Positions 46,994 through 55,184 of a stretch of DNA of 64,000 bases are shown here, piece after piece. The first letter of the stretch is position 1. Each line of letters opens with the position of its first letter. The notes beneath the pieces were generated by a model. The model was not told where the DNA came from and searched no databases. It saw only the letters and a list, made by a program, of their open reading frames with translations. The DNA is from Oceanipulchritudo coccoides (GTDB lineage Bacteria; Verrucomicrobiota; Verrucomicrobiia; Opitutales; Oceanipulchritudinaceae). A program made the position numbers and the translations under genes. The stretch is from positions 610,990 to 674,989 of the forward strand of contig NZ_JAAGNX010000002.1 of NCBI RefSeq assembly GCF_010500615.1. Direction: 5' to 3'.

Positions 46994-48714
46994 TTGTCCT
47001 TTTGGGAATCGTTCTTTTCGAGGATCAGCAACCGGCGATAAGGCCTGAGAAACCCGACCTTCAGGACAGCGACAAAAATAATCCCGAACAGGGTGGAAGC
47101 GTAGGCCGCCATCAGGCTGGCATCGACGACATTCAGGACAACCAGGATGAGGGAGGCCACGGTGCCGCCAAGCCCGACATACAGACCGAGATCAAACAGG
47201 TTTTCCTCGTTATCCAGAAGATGGAGTTTGACACGGGCCGCATGGCGTTGGCGCCTCACTTCGGCAATCTTGAGAAGACAGAATATGAAGACGAGTAGCT
47301 GAATGATAAAAAACAACAGGAGGATGAGGATGGTGACTTGGTCAATCATGGTTGTTGAATCGGTTGGTGATTGTAAATCCTGGCTGTCGGGAAGAATTTG
47401 CGCGAGCTGGATCTGAAGGGTGCCTTGTTCATTTGGTTGGAAATCAAGCAGGCCGGGTTCAATTAAAATCCAGACAAGCATCATGACAAGGACGCCGCCT
47501 ACGATGCTGTCGAGATTTATGAGGACCCGTCTCTGGTGATCCGGGCGCGCCTGCCCCTTGAAAATGATCACGCGCAGGATTGCCACGAGGAAAAACCCAC
47601 AAAGGGCGAATGCCGCCGCGCGTGCCCCGATTGCCAGAACAGGCCAGGTCTCCGCAAATTGTTTGAAGGCATGTTGATTCTGGCGGATTTTTTCAGGAAG
47701 GGCTTCCCAGAGTCCGGGAGGATCATAGACCGGCTTGTCAAATTGCAAAAGCGCCTCCATGGCTCCCTGACCCAATGCAAGGGCCACCTCAAGGCCCTCC
47801 CATCCGCGCTCCTTGTGCTGACCAAGGTATTGTATCAGCCCTTCAGGTGAGCGCAGGTTGAAGACAGCGCTCATGATCAGGGGCAACCGGTCTGGCGACT
47901 CCTGAATTGCCTGGGCAATCATGAAAAGCTGTTCAGGATTCTCCAGGCTGCGCACCAGTTCTTGGAACTGGAGCCAGGTTGCGCGGCGCCCGATGGTCAG
48001 GAGAGCGATGTAGGAGCTCTCCAGTTGGGTGACCGCAGACAAGTCGCCCTGCAGGGCATCCGCCATGTTTTTCAATATTGGGGACCGGATACCATCCGGG
48101 AGAGCCGATGACTGCTCCAGCAGTGCAGTGGCAAGAATTGTCGCTTCCAGCGGTTGTCCGGAAGTGGAGTAGACTGGATAAAAACGCTGCCAACCGCCAA
48201 GGGTGCGCGTTTTTAGTATGAGTTGTACATTCTGGTTGGAGCTCTGGCTTAAGAAGGCGGCCAATTCAATCCGGTTCTCGCCGGGAAGCAGGGTGGGAAT
48301 AACCGCCGGTTCATCCTCCCTGAGATAGGGTGCCTGCCGCAGGAATTGCTCGTAAAAGGGCGCTGGACCGCCACTCCACCGGTAGAGAGGGTTTTCTTCA
48401 AGCAGTGCTTGCTGACGGCTGGCCAGTCCTGTTGGGATCTTGTTTCCCGTCGTCCGTTTCCATGTTTGCAAGAGGGAGCCGGCCGGCCCGGGCCGCCCGG
48501 CCTGCAGTTGGCCTTCAGCCTGCGAGAGGAGAGTTGGCGTATCCTTTGCCGCAGCCTCAAGGACCAGCGGGGAGACTGAACGAAAATAGGAAGGAATGCA
48601 CATTCCCAGCGCCAACGCGGCAAAAGCGAGAAACAAGTTTATCATTACCAGGCCAACTAGTTGCCAGACTGGTCGTCGTTTGCGGGTGGGCGGCTTTTCC
48701 AGGGTGCTTCCCAT
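46990..48714 (-). CDS. MotA/TolQ/ExbB-like membrane protein with large extracytoplasmic insert (inferred)
   Basis: No named family recognised. Six spans are predicted: ~17-39, 358-385, 402-420, 458-483, 508-530 and 533-556. The last two resemble the channel pair of ExbB/MotA: GLYVGLGGTVASLILV and AAYASTLFGIIFVAVL, keeping both polar Thr positions (518, 541) and separated by a very tight turn, with a basic cytoplasmic stretch before (VRRQRHAARVK) and after (RPYRR). Between spans 1 and 2 lies a ~315-residue helical domain (TPR-like in appearance), probably periplasmic. It is the first gene of the pair; the second overlaps by 4 nt. Divergent from def, 56 nt away. Confidence 0.72.
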   Translation of the reverse strand: MGSTLEKPPTRKRRPVWQLVGLVMINLFLAFAALALGMCIPSYFRSVSPLVLEAAAKDTPTLLSQAEGQLQAGRPGPAGSLLQTWKRTTGNKIPTGLASRQQALLEENPLYRWSGGPAPFYEQFLRQAPYLREDEPAVIPTLLPGENRIELAAFLSQSSNQNVQLILKTRTLGGWQRFYPVYSTSGQPLEATILATALLEQSSALPDGIRSPILKNMADALQGDLSAVTQLESSYIALLTIGRRATWLQFQELVRSLENPEQLFMIAQAIQESPDRLPLIMSAVFNLRSPEGLIQYLGQHKERGWEGLEVALALGQGAMEALLQFDKPVYDPPGLWEALPEKIRQNQHAFKQFAETWPVLAIGARAAAFALCGFFLVAILRVIIFKGQARPDHQRRVLINLDSIVGGVLVMMLVWILIEPGLLDFQPNEQGTLQIQLAQILPDSQDLQSPTDSTTMIDQVTILILLLFFIIQLLVFIFCLLKIAEVRRQRHAARVKLHLLDNEENLFDLGLYVGLGGTVASLILVVLNVVDASLMAAYASTLFGIIFVAVLKVGFLRPYRRLLILEKNDSQKDK

Positions 48715-48770
48715 GGGAACCCCTTATTTGACTGGACATGCAGATGGGTGCAAGCTGTTAAATAGTCCTT

Positions 48771-49340
48771 ATGCAGTTGCGCGTGACACAGTATGGGGAG
48801 CCTGTACTCCGTCAGGCCGGAAAGAAGGTCGAAGTTTTTGATGAAGAACTTCGAAACCTCGTTTCTGACATGATCGAGACGATGTATGCAGAGGAGGGGG
48901 TTGGCCTGGCTGCCCAACAGGTGAATAAGGCACTGATGGTGTTCGTCATGGATGTTTCCCATCTGCCCGGTGAGGAATTGGATTACCAGCTGGATGGTCT
49001 CCGCCAGCCAATCGATCTGATCATGCCAATGGCCCTTGTTAACCCGGAAGTGGAAGTGCTTCCCGGGAAAAAAGTTTTCGGGGAGGAAGGGTGTCTTTCC
49101 TTTCCCAATATCCGCGGAGATGTCCCACGTGCAGAGGCGGTGAAAGTCGATTTTCAGGATATCAATGGCAAGCCGCACACCCTTGTCTGTAGCGGATGGG
49201 TTGCCCGGGTCGTCCAACACGAGCTCGATCACCTCCACGGGCGCCTCTTTATCGACTTAATGGACAAGCGCCAATTGCGCACCCTTGACTCCAAAATAAA
49301 GCGCTTGAAACAAAATAGCCGCAAAGCGTTAATGGAGTAG
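48771..49340 (+). CDS. def: Peptide deformylase
   Basis: Removes the formyl group from the N-terminal Met of new proteins. All three metalloenzyme motifs are intact: GVGLAAQQ (residues 43-50), EGCLS with Cys108, and HELDH with His150, Glu151 and His154. A ~20-residue insertion after position 65 (LPGEELDYQLDG) makes it slightly longer (189) than E. coli Def (169). The fmt gene usually found beside def is absent. It is followed 8 nt later by an isomerase-like gene. Confidence 0.96.
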   Translation: MQLRVTQYGEPVLRQAGKKVEVFDEELRNLVSDMIETMYAEEGVGLAAQQVNKALMVFVMDVSHLPGEELDYQLDGLRQPIDLIMPMALVNPEVEVLPGKKVFGEEGCLSFPNIRGDVPRAEAVKVDFQDINGKPHTLVCSGWVARVVQHELDHLHGRLFIDLMDKRQLRTLDSKIKRLKQNSRKALME

Positions 49341-49348
49341 CCAAAATC

Positions 49349-50122
49349 ATGAGAATCGAACAAGTCGCTGTACAGCTATACACCCTCCGTGATTATTTAA
49401 AGACACCGGAGGATTTTCAGGAATCCCTTCAAAAGGTGGCTGATATTGGCTACCGGTCCGTGGAGGTTGCCGGTCCACGCCCTGTAAGCGAATCTGAGAT
49501 TGCTTCCCTGTGTGCCGAAAAGGGCCTTGTGATAAACTCCTGCCATGAGGAATCCGATTTAATCCTGAACAACCCACACAAGGTGGTGGAAAACTTGGAG
49601 GCTTTCGGTTGTCGTTACACCGCCTATCCTTACCCCCGGGATATCAATTTCAATTCCGAGGAATCCGTAATGGGGCTGGTCAACGGCCTGGATGCTGCCG
49701 GCAAGGTGCTCAAGGCAGCTGGCAAAGTCCTCACATACCACAATCATGATCTGGAGCTGGACATTTTAAAAGGGGTTCCGATTCTTGAGATTATCTATGG
49801 CGAGACCAACCCGGAATACCTTCAGGGCGAAATCGATACATACTGGATTCATGCCGGGGGATCGTCCCCGCAGGCATGGTGCGCCCGTTTGCGTGACCGG
49901 CTTCCGCTCCTCCATTTGAAGGATTACGCTACAGATGAGGATGGCACCGCCCGCTTTGCTGAAATCGGCCATGGTATCCTTGATTTCAAGACCATTATTG
50001 CCACTGCTGAAGCTTCTGGTTGTGAATGGTTTATTGTTGAGCAGGACACATGCCCTGGTGATCCGTTTAAATCCCTCGAAATGAGTTTTCGCTACATCAG
50101 TGATAACCTCGTCGAGGCGTAG
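49349..50122 (+). CDS. Sugar phosphate isomerase/epimerase (xylose isomerase-like TIM barrel)
   Basis: TIM-barrel protein of the AP-endonuclease-2/IolE/IolH-like superfamily. Motifs: VAVQLYTLRDYLKTPEDFQESL at the start, GYRSVEVAGP, LTYHNHDLEL with the metal-site His near residue 132, and LLHLKDYA with another His near residue 188; FIVEQD carries the C-terminal Glu. This set is common in sugar-catabolic isomerases of PVC bacteria. The real substrate is unknown. Length 257 residues; the gene may share a transcript with def and is followed by the Fur-family gene 14 nt on. Confidence 0.88.
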   Translation: MRIEQVAVQLYTLRDYLKTPEDFQESLQKVADIGYRSVEVAGPRPVSESEIASLCAEKGLVINSCHEESDLILNNPHKVVENLEAFGCRYTAYPYPRDINFNSEESVMGLVNGLDAAGKVLKAAGKVLTYHNHDLELDILKGVPILEIIYGETNPEYLQGEIDTYWIHAGGSSPQAWCARLRDRLPLLHLKDYATDEDGTARFAEIGHGILDFKTIIATAEASGCEWFIVEQDTCPGDPFKSLEMSFRYISDNLVEA

Positions 50123-50136
50123 GGGGCAATGAAGAG

Positions 50137-50505
50137 GTGATTCGCACGACGCGCCAGCGACTCACGATTGAGGAGGTCTTCCAGAAGGAGGCCCGTCCCT
50201 TGACGCCCCCCGAGGTATTTGAGGGAGCAAAGCGCATTCTTCCCCGGATCGGCCTCCGCACTGTGTATCGACAACTTAAGGACATGGCTGCCGAAGGTTT
50301 GATCGTCGGCGTTGATTATCCGGGACAACCCCTGCGTTATGAATGGGTCAGTGATGCCCATCATGCCCACTTTATCTGTCGGAAATGCGATCGGGTGTTT
50401 GATCTTCAGGTGGCCGTGCCGGATGTGAAAATAAAGCCACCAAAGGGGTTTAAACTGACCGGACAGGAAACCGTGTTCTACGGGACTTGCCCGGAGTGTA
50501 AATAG
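50137..50505 (+). CDS. Fur-family transcriptional regulator
   Basis: Metal-responsive repressor of the Fur/PerR/Zur family. The winged-helix part has TRQRLTIEEVFQ, RPLTPPEVFEGAK and IGLRTVYRQLKDMAAEGLI (recognition helix). The C-terminal dimer domain has the metal-site HHAHFICRKC and a second CPEC pair at the very end, giving the structural zinc CxxC...CxxC. At 122 residues it is shorter than most members (~140), mainly at the N-terminus. The start is GTG 50137 with AGGGGGC upstream. Adjacency to a heme/cobalamin-type binding protein gene fits iron regulation, but Zur or PerR cannot be excluded. Confidence 0.9.
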   Translation: MIRTTRQRLTIEEVFQKEARPLTPPEVFEGAKRILPRIGLRTVYRQLKDMAAEGLIVGVDYPGQPLRYEWVSDAHHAHFICRKCDRVFDLQVAVPDVKIKPPKGFKLTGQETVFYGTCPECK

Positions 50506-50507
50506 TT

Positions 50508-50541
50508 GGGGTTCCGCCTTATTATGAAGGCGAGACTCCCA
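50508..50541. terminator. Hairpin between convergent fur-like and binding-protein genes
   Basis: CGCCTT (50515-50520) and AAGGCG (50527-50532) form a 6-bp stem with a 6-nt loop, extended by an imperfect GGGG / CTCC outer part. It lies in the 37-nt gap between two convergent genes. No T-run follows on either strand, so it may be only a weak or Rho-assisted stop. Confidence 0.35.
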
Positions 50542-50542
50542 G

Positions 50543-51541
50543 CTATCGCCATATAGCCTGAGCGATTTCCGCGTACGCTTCCATGACGCGCGGTCCCGGG
50601 ATGCTGAGAGGGCCGTTGGGGATCCAATGAACCCGTCCGTTCCGGATTGCCGGGATCTGGCTCCAGACCGGGTGATCTGGCAACTGGGCGACAAGCGCTT
50701 CCATGCGGGCCTGTTCGGCGGGAGAATCCGCTTCCCGGACAAGAAGAACATCGGGATCCAGGGCGAGGAGCGCTTCAAAGGAAACCTCTCCCCAGGCCTT
50801 GCCCAACTCTGAAGCGACATTGATGGCATGTGAGGACTCGATTAGGTTGGTCACCCAGGCATCTTCCCCGGGTGCCCATCCGGGTTGGCTGTTTTCCTCG
50901 ATGGACAGAAGAAACAGGACTTTCCTTTTCGGGAATTCAAGAAAAGGCGCTAAGCTTTCCTCTACTGCGGATCGTTCCGCCTTTAGCCGGTTGATCAACG
51001 CCAGTGCTTTTCCGGGGACCCCCGTGATCGTCCCGACAGACTTTATATCCTCCAGAATGTCACTCATGTTCTCATGCCGAAGAGCAAAAGCGATCGTACG
51101 GGGAGGATTGTGAATTGCCTCATAGATTACCGGTGGCGTGAGGTCTGTCCCCAGGATGAGATCCGGCCGGTATGCGACCAGCGCTTCCCTATTGGGCTGG
51201 TCCATGGAACCGACCTGGGCCCCGGAGTCCCGGAGAGCTTTCGCTTCCTCGGGAAATGTGCACCACTGGGTGACAGCCATCAGGTGGTCTCCCATATCCA
51301 TGGCAAAGAGGATTTCTGTGACGCTTGGGGCCAGTGAGATAAAGTGGCGGGGTTGTTTCCCGAAAGTTACGGTGCGGCCAATGTCGTCGGTGACCGTCAT
51401 GGGGTAAGTCCCTTCCACTGCGGTCTGGGCGTGCCACGGATGGCGCTGGGGCTTCTTCTCCTCCCGTGGTATGAGCGCCAGAATCAAGCAGCCAAGGACA
51501 AAGCCGACAGCATAAGTAGTGATCTTTTGCTGTCTGTTCAT
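50543..51541 (-). CDS. ABC transporter substrate-binding protein, heme/cobalamin type (BtuF/HmuT-like)
   Basis: Periplasmic binding protein of the TroA/BtuF class. It has an N-terminal membrane anchor (residues ~8-24, without lipobox Cys), then YPMTVTDDIGRTVTFGKQPRHFISLAPSVTEILFAM, the family opening, and YRPDLILGTDL and LLALDPDVLLV later. Long central helix as in the family. Length 332. The overlap of its start with the end of the carbonic anhydrase gene (51538-51541) implies one transcript. The matching permease and ATPase are most likely the genes at 54372-56278; the ligand (heme, cobalamin or siderophore) is open. Confidence 0.88.
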   Translation of the reverse strand: MNRQQKITTYAVGFVLGCLILALIPREEKKPQRHPWHAQTAVEGTYPMTVTDDIGRTVTFGKQPRHFISLAPSVTEILFAMDMGDHLMAVTQWCTFPEEAKALRDSGAQVGSMDQPNREALVAYRPDLILGTDLTPPVIYEAIHNPPRTIAFALRHENMSDILEDIKSVGTITGVPGKALALINRLKAERSAVEESLAPFLEFPKRKVLFLLSIEENSQPGWAPGEDAWVTNLIESSHAINVASELGKAWGEVSFEALLALDPDVLLVREADSPAEQARMEALVAQLPDHPVWSQIPAIRNGRVHWIPNGPLSIPGPRVMEAYAEIAQAIWR

Positions 51542-52071
51542 TTTATGGTTGCATCCCGCTTCTTGTGCGCTTCGGCCGCGATGACATATTTATCAGCCCA
51601 GTATTTCAGGCCTTCCTGTTCCTCCTCGCTGAGCTGCTTAATGACTTTGGCCGGCATCCCGAGGACAAGTGAACCGGGCGGGACTTGCATGTTTTTTGTC
51701 ACGACGGCCCCGGCGCCGACAATTGAACGCTTTCCAATCACCGCCCCATCCAGGACTGTGGCCTTCATCCCGATCAGGCATTCATCCTCAATGGTACAGG
51801 CATGGATCATTGCCGCATGGCCTATTGTCACGTACTTGCCAATTTTCACGCCGAGATCATCCGCAAGGTGGACAATTGTTCCATCCTGCACATTCGAGCC
51901 TTCACCAATCTCGATTTCCTCAATATCCCCGCGCAGCACGCAGAGTGGCCAGACCGATGCCCTTGGTCCAATCTTGACCGCACCCATCATGACCACCGAG
52001 GATGCCACATAGGCCGAGGGATCCACTTCAGGTTGGCGGGAAAGGAACTTATCCAGTCGTTCTTGTGGTGT
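51538..52071 (-). CDS. Gamma-class carbonic anhydrase family protein
   Basis: Left-handed beta-helix hexapeptide protein, related to Cam/CaiE/YrdA. The zinc-ligand histidines are present in IVHLADD and in IGHAAMIHAC, the three positions expected for gamma carbonic anhydrase. The repeats run through VKIGPRASVWPLCVLRGD to GAGAVVTKNMQVPPGSL. The frame extends to 52095; ATG 52071 gives a normal-length 177-residue protein. Activity cannot be assumed, since many members of this subfamily have no measured activity. Confidence 0.9.
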   Translation of the reverse strand, partial: TPQERLDKFLSRQPEVDPSAYVASSVVMMGAVKIGPRASVWPLCVLRGDIEEIEIGEGSNVQDGTIVHLADDLGVKIGKYVTIGHAAMIHACTIEDECLIGMKATVLDGAVIGKRSIVGAGAVVTKNMQVPPGSLVLGMPAKVIKQLSEEEQEGLKYWADKYVIAAEAHKKRDATIK

Positions 52072-52183
52072 CATTCTTGTAACCTGTCCCTGCAAAATTG
52101 GACTGACAAGGCGATTTCCTTGGGATGCTGGCTTTCCCGTTGACCTGCCTTGCCAAAATCCGGTATTCCGGCATTCTGCGGGT

Positions 52184-52936
52184 ATGGATTCCTCGAGTTA
52201 TGAAACCGATGAGCTTCTGCATCAATACCTGCTCTTCCATTATGGTGAGTCGAACGATCAACTTCCCTTGGCATTTGGACCAACGGACGCCTTGGCTTTT
52301 CCTGTCCGATGCGTTCAGGAGGGTCTTGATCAGGCGAGATTGGTAAAGAGGGTCCGTGCCTTGGATATTGGTTGCGCGGTGGGACGGGCTTCTTTTGAGC
52401 TGGCCCGCTTCTTCGACGAAGTGATCGGGATCGACTACTCCGAGGCCTTTGCGAGCGCTGCGAGGAATATTTACGAAAATGGTCATTTGCCATTTCTCCT
52501 GAAGGAAACCGGGACCATAACCCATCGCCTGGTGGCTACGCGGCCGGAAGGCGTAAGTGGCAAACTTCACTTTGAGCAGGGCGATGCGCAGGATCTGCGT
52601 GCGGACCTCGGTTCCTTCGACTGCGTTCTTGCCGCCAACTTGTTATGCCGGTTGGCCCGACCGCAGGACTTTCTTGCCCGTCTGCCGCACCTGCTAAATC
52701 CCGGGGGACAATTGATCATCACAACTCCGAATACATGGCTCGAGACATTTACCGCACGAGAGTTCTGGATTGGTGCCACACCGGAAACAGGCGAACCGCT
52801 TGAAGCACTCAAGCCGCTCCTGGGCGATGCCTTTGAATTTGATGCCACATGGGATATGCCGTTCCTGATTCGCGAACATCGGCGGAAATACCAATGGTCC
52901 GTCGCCCAGGCCTCCCGGTGGATCCGGAAAAGCTAG
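52184..52936 (+). CDS. SAM-dependent methyltransferase, OvoA C-terminal-like (putative 4-mercaptohistidine N1-methyltransferase)
   Basis: A class I methyltransferase matching the remembered pattern of the ovothiol synthase C-terminal domain: YETDELLHQYLLFHYGES at residues ~6-23, DALAFPVRCVQEGL near 35, then the SAM loop LDIGCAVGRASFELA and IDYSEAFASAA. The end has FLIREHRRKYQWSVAQASRW. In ovothiol biosynthesis this domain methylates the imidazole N of 5-histidylcysteine-derived thiol; here it stands alone without the sulfoxide-synthase part, which is not in the window. Length 250. The next gene, menF, starts 8 nt after its stop. Confidence 0.72.
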   Translation: MDSSSYETDELLHQYLLFHYGESNDQLPLAFGPTDALAFPVRCVQEGLDQARLVKRVRALDIGCAVGRASFELARFFDEVIGIDYSEAFASAARNIYENGHLPFLLKETGTITHRLVATRPEGVSGKLHFEQGDAQDLRADLGSFDCVLAANLLCRLARPQDFLARLPHLLNPGGQLIITTPNTWLETFTAREFWIGATPETGEPLEALKPLLGDAFEFDATWDMPFLIREHRRKYQWSVAQASRWIRKS

Positions 52937-52944
52937 TTGCCCGA

Positions 52945-54375
52945 ATGGAAATCATCGACATACCGCTTGAGGGGCGGGCAGACATGGACGGCCTGCGGGC
53001 CTTTCTGTCGGCCTGCCTGGACGCGGCCAATGAGGATGGACACGACAAGATAGCCAGCATCACTCTGTCGGTTAAGCATATCGATCCCCTTGCCGTCCTG
53101 GATTCCATCTACGAGGGGGACGCTCACCATTTCTACATGGAAAACCCCTACCGCGAATGGGCTGTCGCCGGCGCGGAGGCCGTTGTCTCCGCTTCATGGA
53201 ACGGACCGGATCGTTTCCAGCAGGCCCGCACATTTGCGGCCGGGCTTGATGAGCATGTCATTGCCATCGGGGATTTGTCGCTACCGTTTTCCGGCCCGCT
53301 TTTCTTCGCCGGTTTTTCCTTCTACGACTCAGTCGACGGCAGGGAAGAGGCATTCCCGGGCGGACAGGTTTTCGTCCCGCAATGGCAGGTGGCGAGGGCT
53401 GGTGATCATTATGTCGCTGTAGCGAATGCCTTGATACGGCCCGGAATGGATGTTGAGGCAGTGGCTCAACGCATCTGGTCGGCTCACCGGAAATTCAGTG
53501 CCTACACTTACGACCAGCCGCCACGGCCGCCTGTCTATCATATCCTCGAAGAGCGCGAGGTCGGCCCGGAAGGAACATTCCTCAAAAACGTTGCGCTGGC
53601 CCTTGAGGCGATCAAGAAGGGGTCTTACAACAAGATTGTCCTGTCGCGAGCCGTGGACCTGCTTTTTGATAATTCCTGTCAGCCACTGAAGATCCTCAAC
53701 CGCCTCCGCCGCGACTATCCTCGATGTAGCAGTTTTTCATTACAAAGCGAGAACGGCACGAGCTTCATCGGAGCCACCCCCGAGCGTCTGGTTTCAGTGG
53801 ACAACGGACGCTACACGACTGAGGCCATCGCGGGCTCGGCGGCCCGTGACCCTTCCGCAGGAGAAGATGCGCGCCTGGCCCGTGATCTTCTTGCCAGCGA
53901 AAAAGACCTTCGCGAGCACGGCCATGTTGTGGAGAGTATTCGGCGGCGTTTGGAATCCCTTGGCCTGGAGGCCCGCATCCCGGATTCCCCGGGTTTGCTG
54001 GTCCTGCCCAACGTCCAGCATTTGCGGACACCCATCAACGGCCCACTGAAGGAAGGTGTCCACATTCTGGATCTTGCTGAAGCGCTTCACCCGACGCCGG
54101 CTGTTGGAGGAACTCCCCGCGAGGATGCGCTCAAGGATATATTCAAATGGGAACCTTTTCCCCGGGGCATGTTTGCCGGTCTCACTGGCTGGTTTGACTT
54201 GCGCGGCAATGGCGAATTCGCAGTCGGGATCAGGAGTGCCCTTGTGCGGGATTCGCGGGCACGTCTCTTCGCGGGTGCGGGAATCGTGGAGGGGTCCATT
54301 CCGGAAATGGAATTGCGTGAAACCACCCTGAAGATGGAGGCCTTGCTCCGCTGTATTCGTGGTGCAGCTGGTTAG
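52945..54375 (+). CDS. menF: Isochorismate synthase
   Basis: Converts chorismate to isochorismate at the start of menaquinone or siderophore synthesis. The chorismate-binding domain in the C-terminal half has YNKIVLSRAVDL, FIGATPERLVSV, TEAIAGSAARD, LLVLPNVQHLRTPI, HPTPAVGGTPRE and FAGLTGWFDLRGNGEF. This set, with the GSA-R and PTPAVGG motifs, fits MenF/EntC rather than anthranilate synthase. The frame begins at 52849 inside the methyltransferase gene; ATG 52945 gives 476 residues. A menaquinone role is inferred from the complex I operon in the window; no other men genes are visible. It converges with the ATPase gene, overlapping by 4 nt. Confidence 0.93.
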   Translation: MEIIDIPLEGRADMDGLRAFLSACLDAANEDGHDKIASITLSVKHIDPLAVLDSIYEGDAHHFYMENPYREWAVAGAEAVVSASWNGPDRFQQARTFAAGLDEHVIAIGDLSLPFSGPLFFAGFSFYDSVDGREEAFPGGQVFVPQWQVARAGDHYVAVANALIRPGMDVEAVAQRIWSAHRKFSAYTYDQPPRPPVYHILEEREVGPEGTFLKNVALALEAIKKGSYNKIVLSRAVDLLFDNSCQPLKILNRLRRDYPRCSSFSLQSENGTSFIGATPERLVSVDNGRYTTEAIAGSAARDPSAGEDARLARDLLASEKDLREHGHVVESIRRRLESLGLEARIPDSPGLLVLPNVQHLRTPINGPLKEGVHILDLAEALHPTPAVGGTPREDALKDIFKWEPFPRGMFAGLTGWFDLRGNGEFAVGIRSALVRDSRARLFAGAGIVEGSIPEMELRETTLKMEALLRCIRGAAG

Positions 54376-55184
54376 GCCTCGCGGTTGACGTCCTGACCCG
54401 CGTTGAAAACGAGATAAGGGTAGCGGCTTCCGGGGATTTGTACTCGCTGAAGGGGCACGCCGAAGATCGCCTCACATTCACGTGAGTTGGCAATTTGCTC
54501 CGGCTCACCGCTGAGAGCCATCCGGCCCCTGTTGAGAATGTGAATAGTATCTGCTACCTGGAAGGCCTGGTTGAGGTCATGGATCACCATGCAGACTGCC
54601 ACGTTGCGTGAGGCCACTGCACGGACCACCCGGTAGATGGTACGTTGGTGTGACAGGTCGAGATTGTTGGTCGGTTCATCAAGAAACAGATAGCGGGGCT
54701 CCTCAATGGTCGGTTCATCCATTTGTGCAAGCACCCTGGCCAAATGGACTCGCTGTTTCTCGCCTCCGGAGAGTGAGGTATACAGGTCGTTTTCCCGGTC
54801 ATGAAGATCGACTTCCACAAGGGCCCGTCGGGCGGCTTCGTAGTCGGCCGGGCGCTCACCTCCATGCATGTGCGGGCTCCTCCCGAGCATGACTACCTCA
54901 ATGACCTTGAAGGCAAAATCAAGCGAGGACTCCTGATGCAGGTATGCCCGAAGTTTTCCAAGCCTTCTCACCGGAATATCGTGTAGTGGCTCCCCGTTCA
55001 GTTGGACGGATCCGGTCGTGCAATCCCATTCGCCGGAGAGAATACGGAGGAGAGTTGTCTTACCGGCCCCATTCGGGCCTAGAAGGGCAGTGACCCTCCC
55101 GGGAAGCAGCTCGATATTCACCCCGGAGAGAATTTCCCGCGATCCGATTAACTTGGAGATCTGGTGACCCTTCAACATGCTCAT
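54372..55184 (-). CDS. ABC transporter ATP-binding protein, heme/cobalamin type (HmuV/BtuD-like)
   Basis: ATPase of a FecCDE/HmuTUV-type importer. Intact Walker A GPNGAGKTT, Q-loop LHQESSLDF, signature LSGGEKQRVHLARVL, Walker B LFLDEPTNNLD and H-loop VIHDLNQAF. The sequence around QISKLIGSREILSGVNIELLPG is typical of the HmuV branch. Length 270; ATG 55178 (third codon) is a possible second start. Overlaps the permease gene by 4 nt. Confidence 0.92.
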   Translation of the reverse strand: MSMLKGHQISKLIGSREILSGVNIELLPGRVTALLGPNGAGKTTLLRILSGEWDCTTGSVQLNGEPLHDIPVRRLGKLRAYLHQESSLDFAFKVIEVVMLGRSPHMHGGERPADYEAARRALVEVDLHDRENDLYTSLSGGEKQRVHLARVLAQMDEPTIEEPRYLFLDEPTNNLDLSHQRTIYRVVRAVASRNVAVCMVIHDLNQAFQVADTIHILNRGRMALSGEPEQIANSRECEAIFGVPLQRVQIPGSRYPYLVFNAGQDVNREA

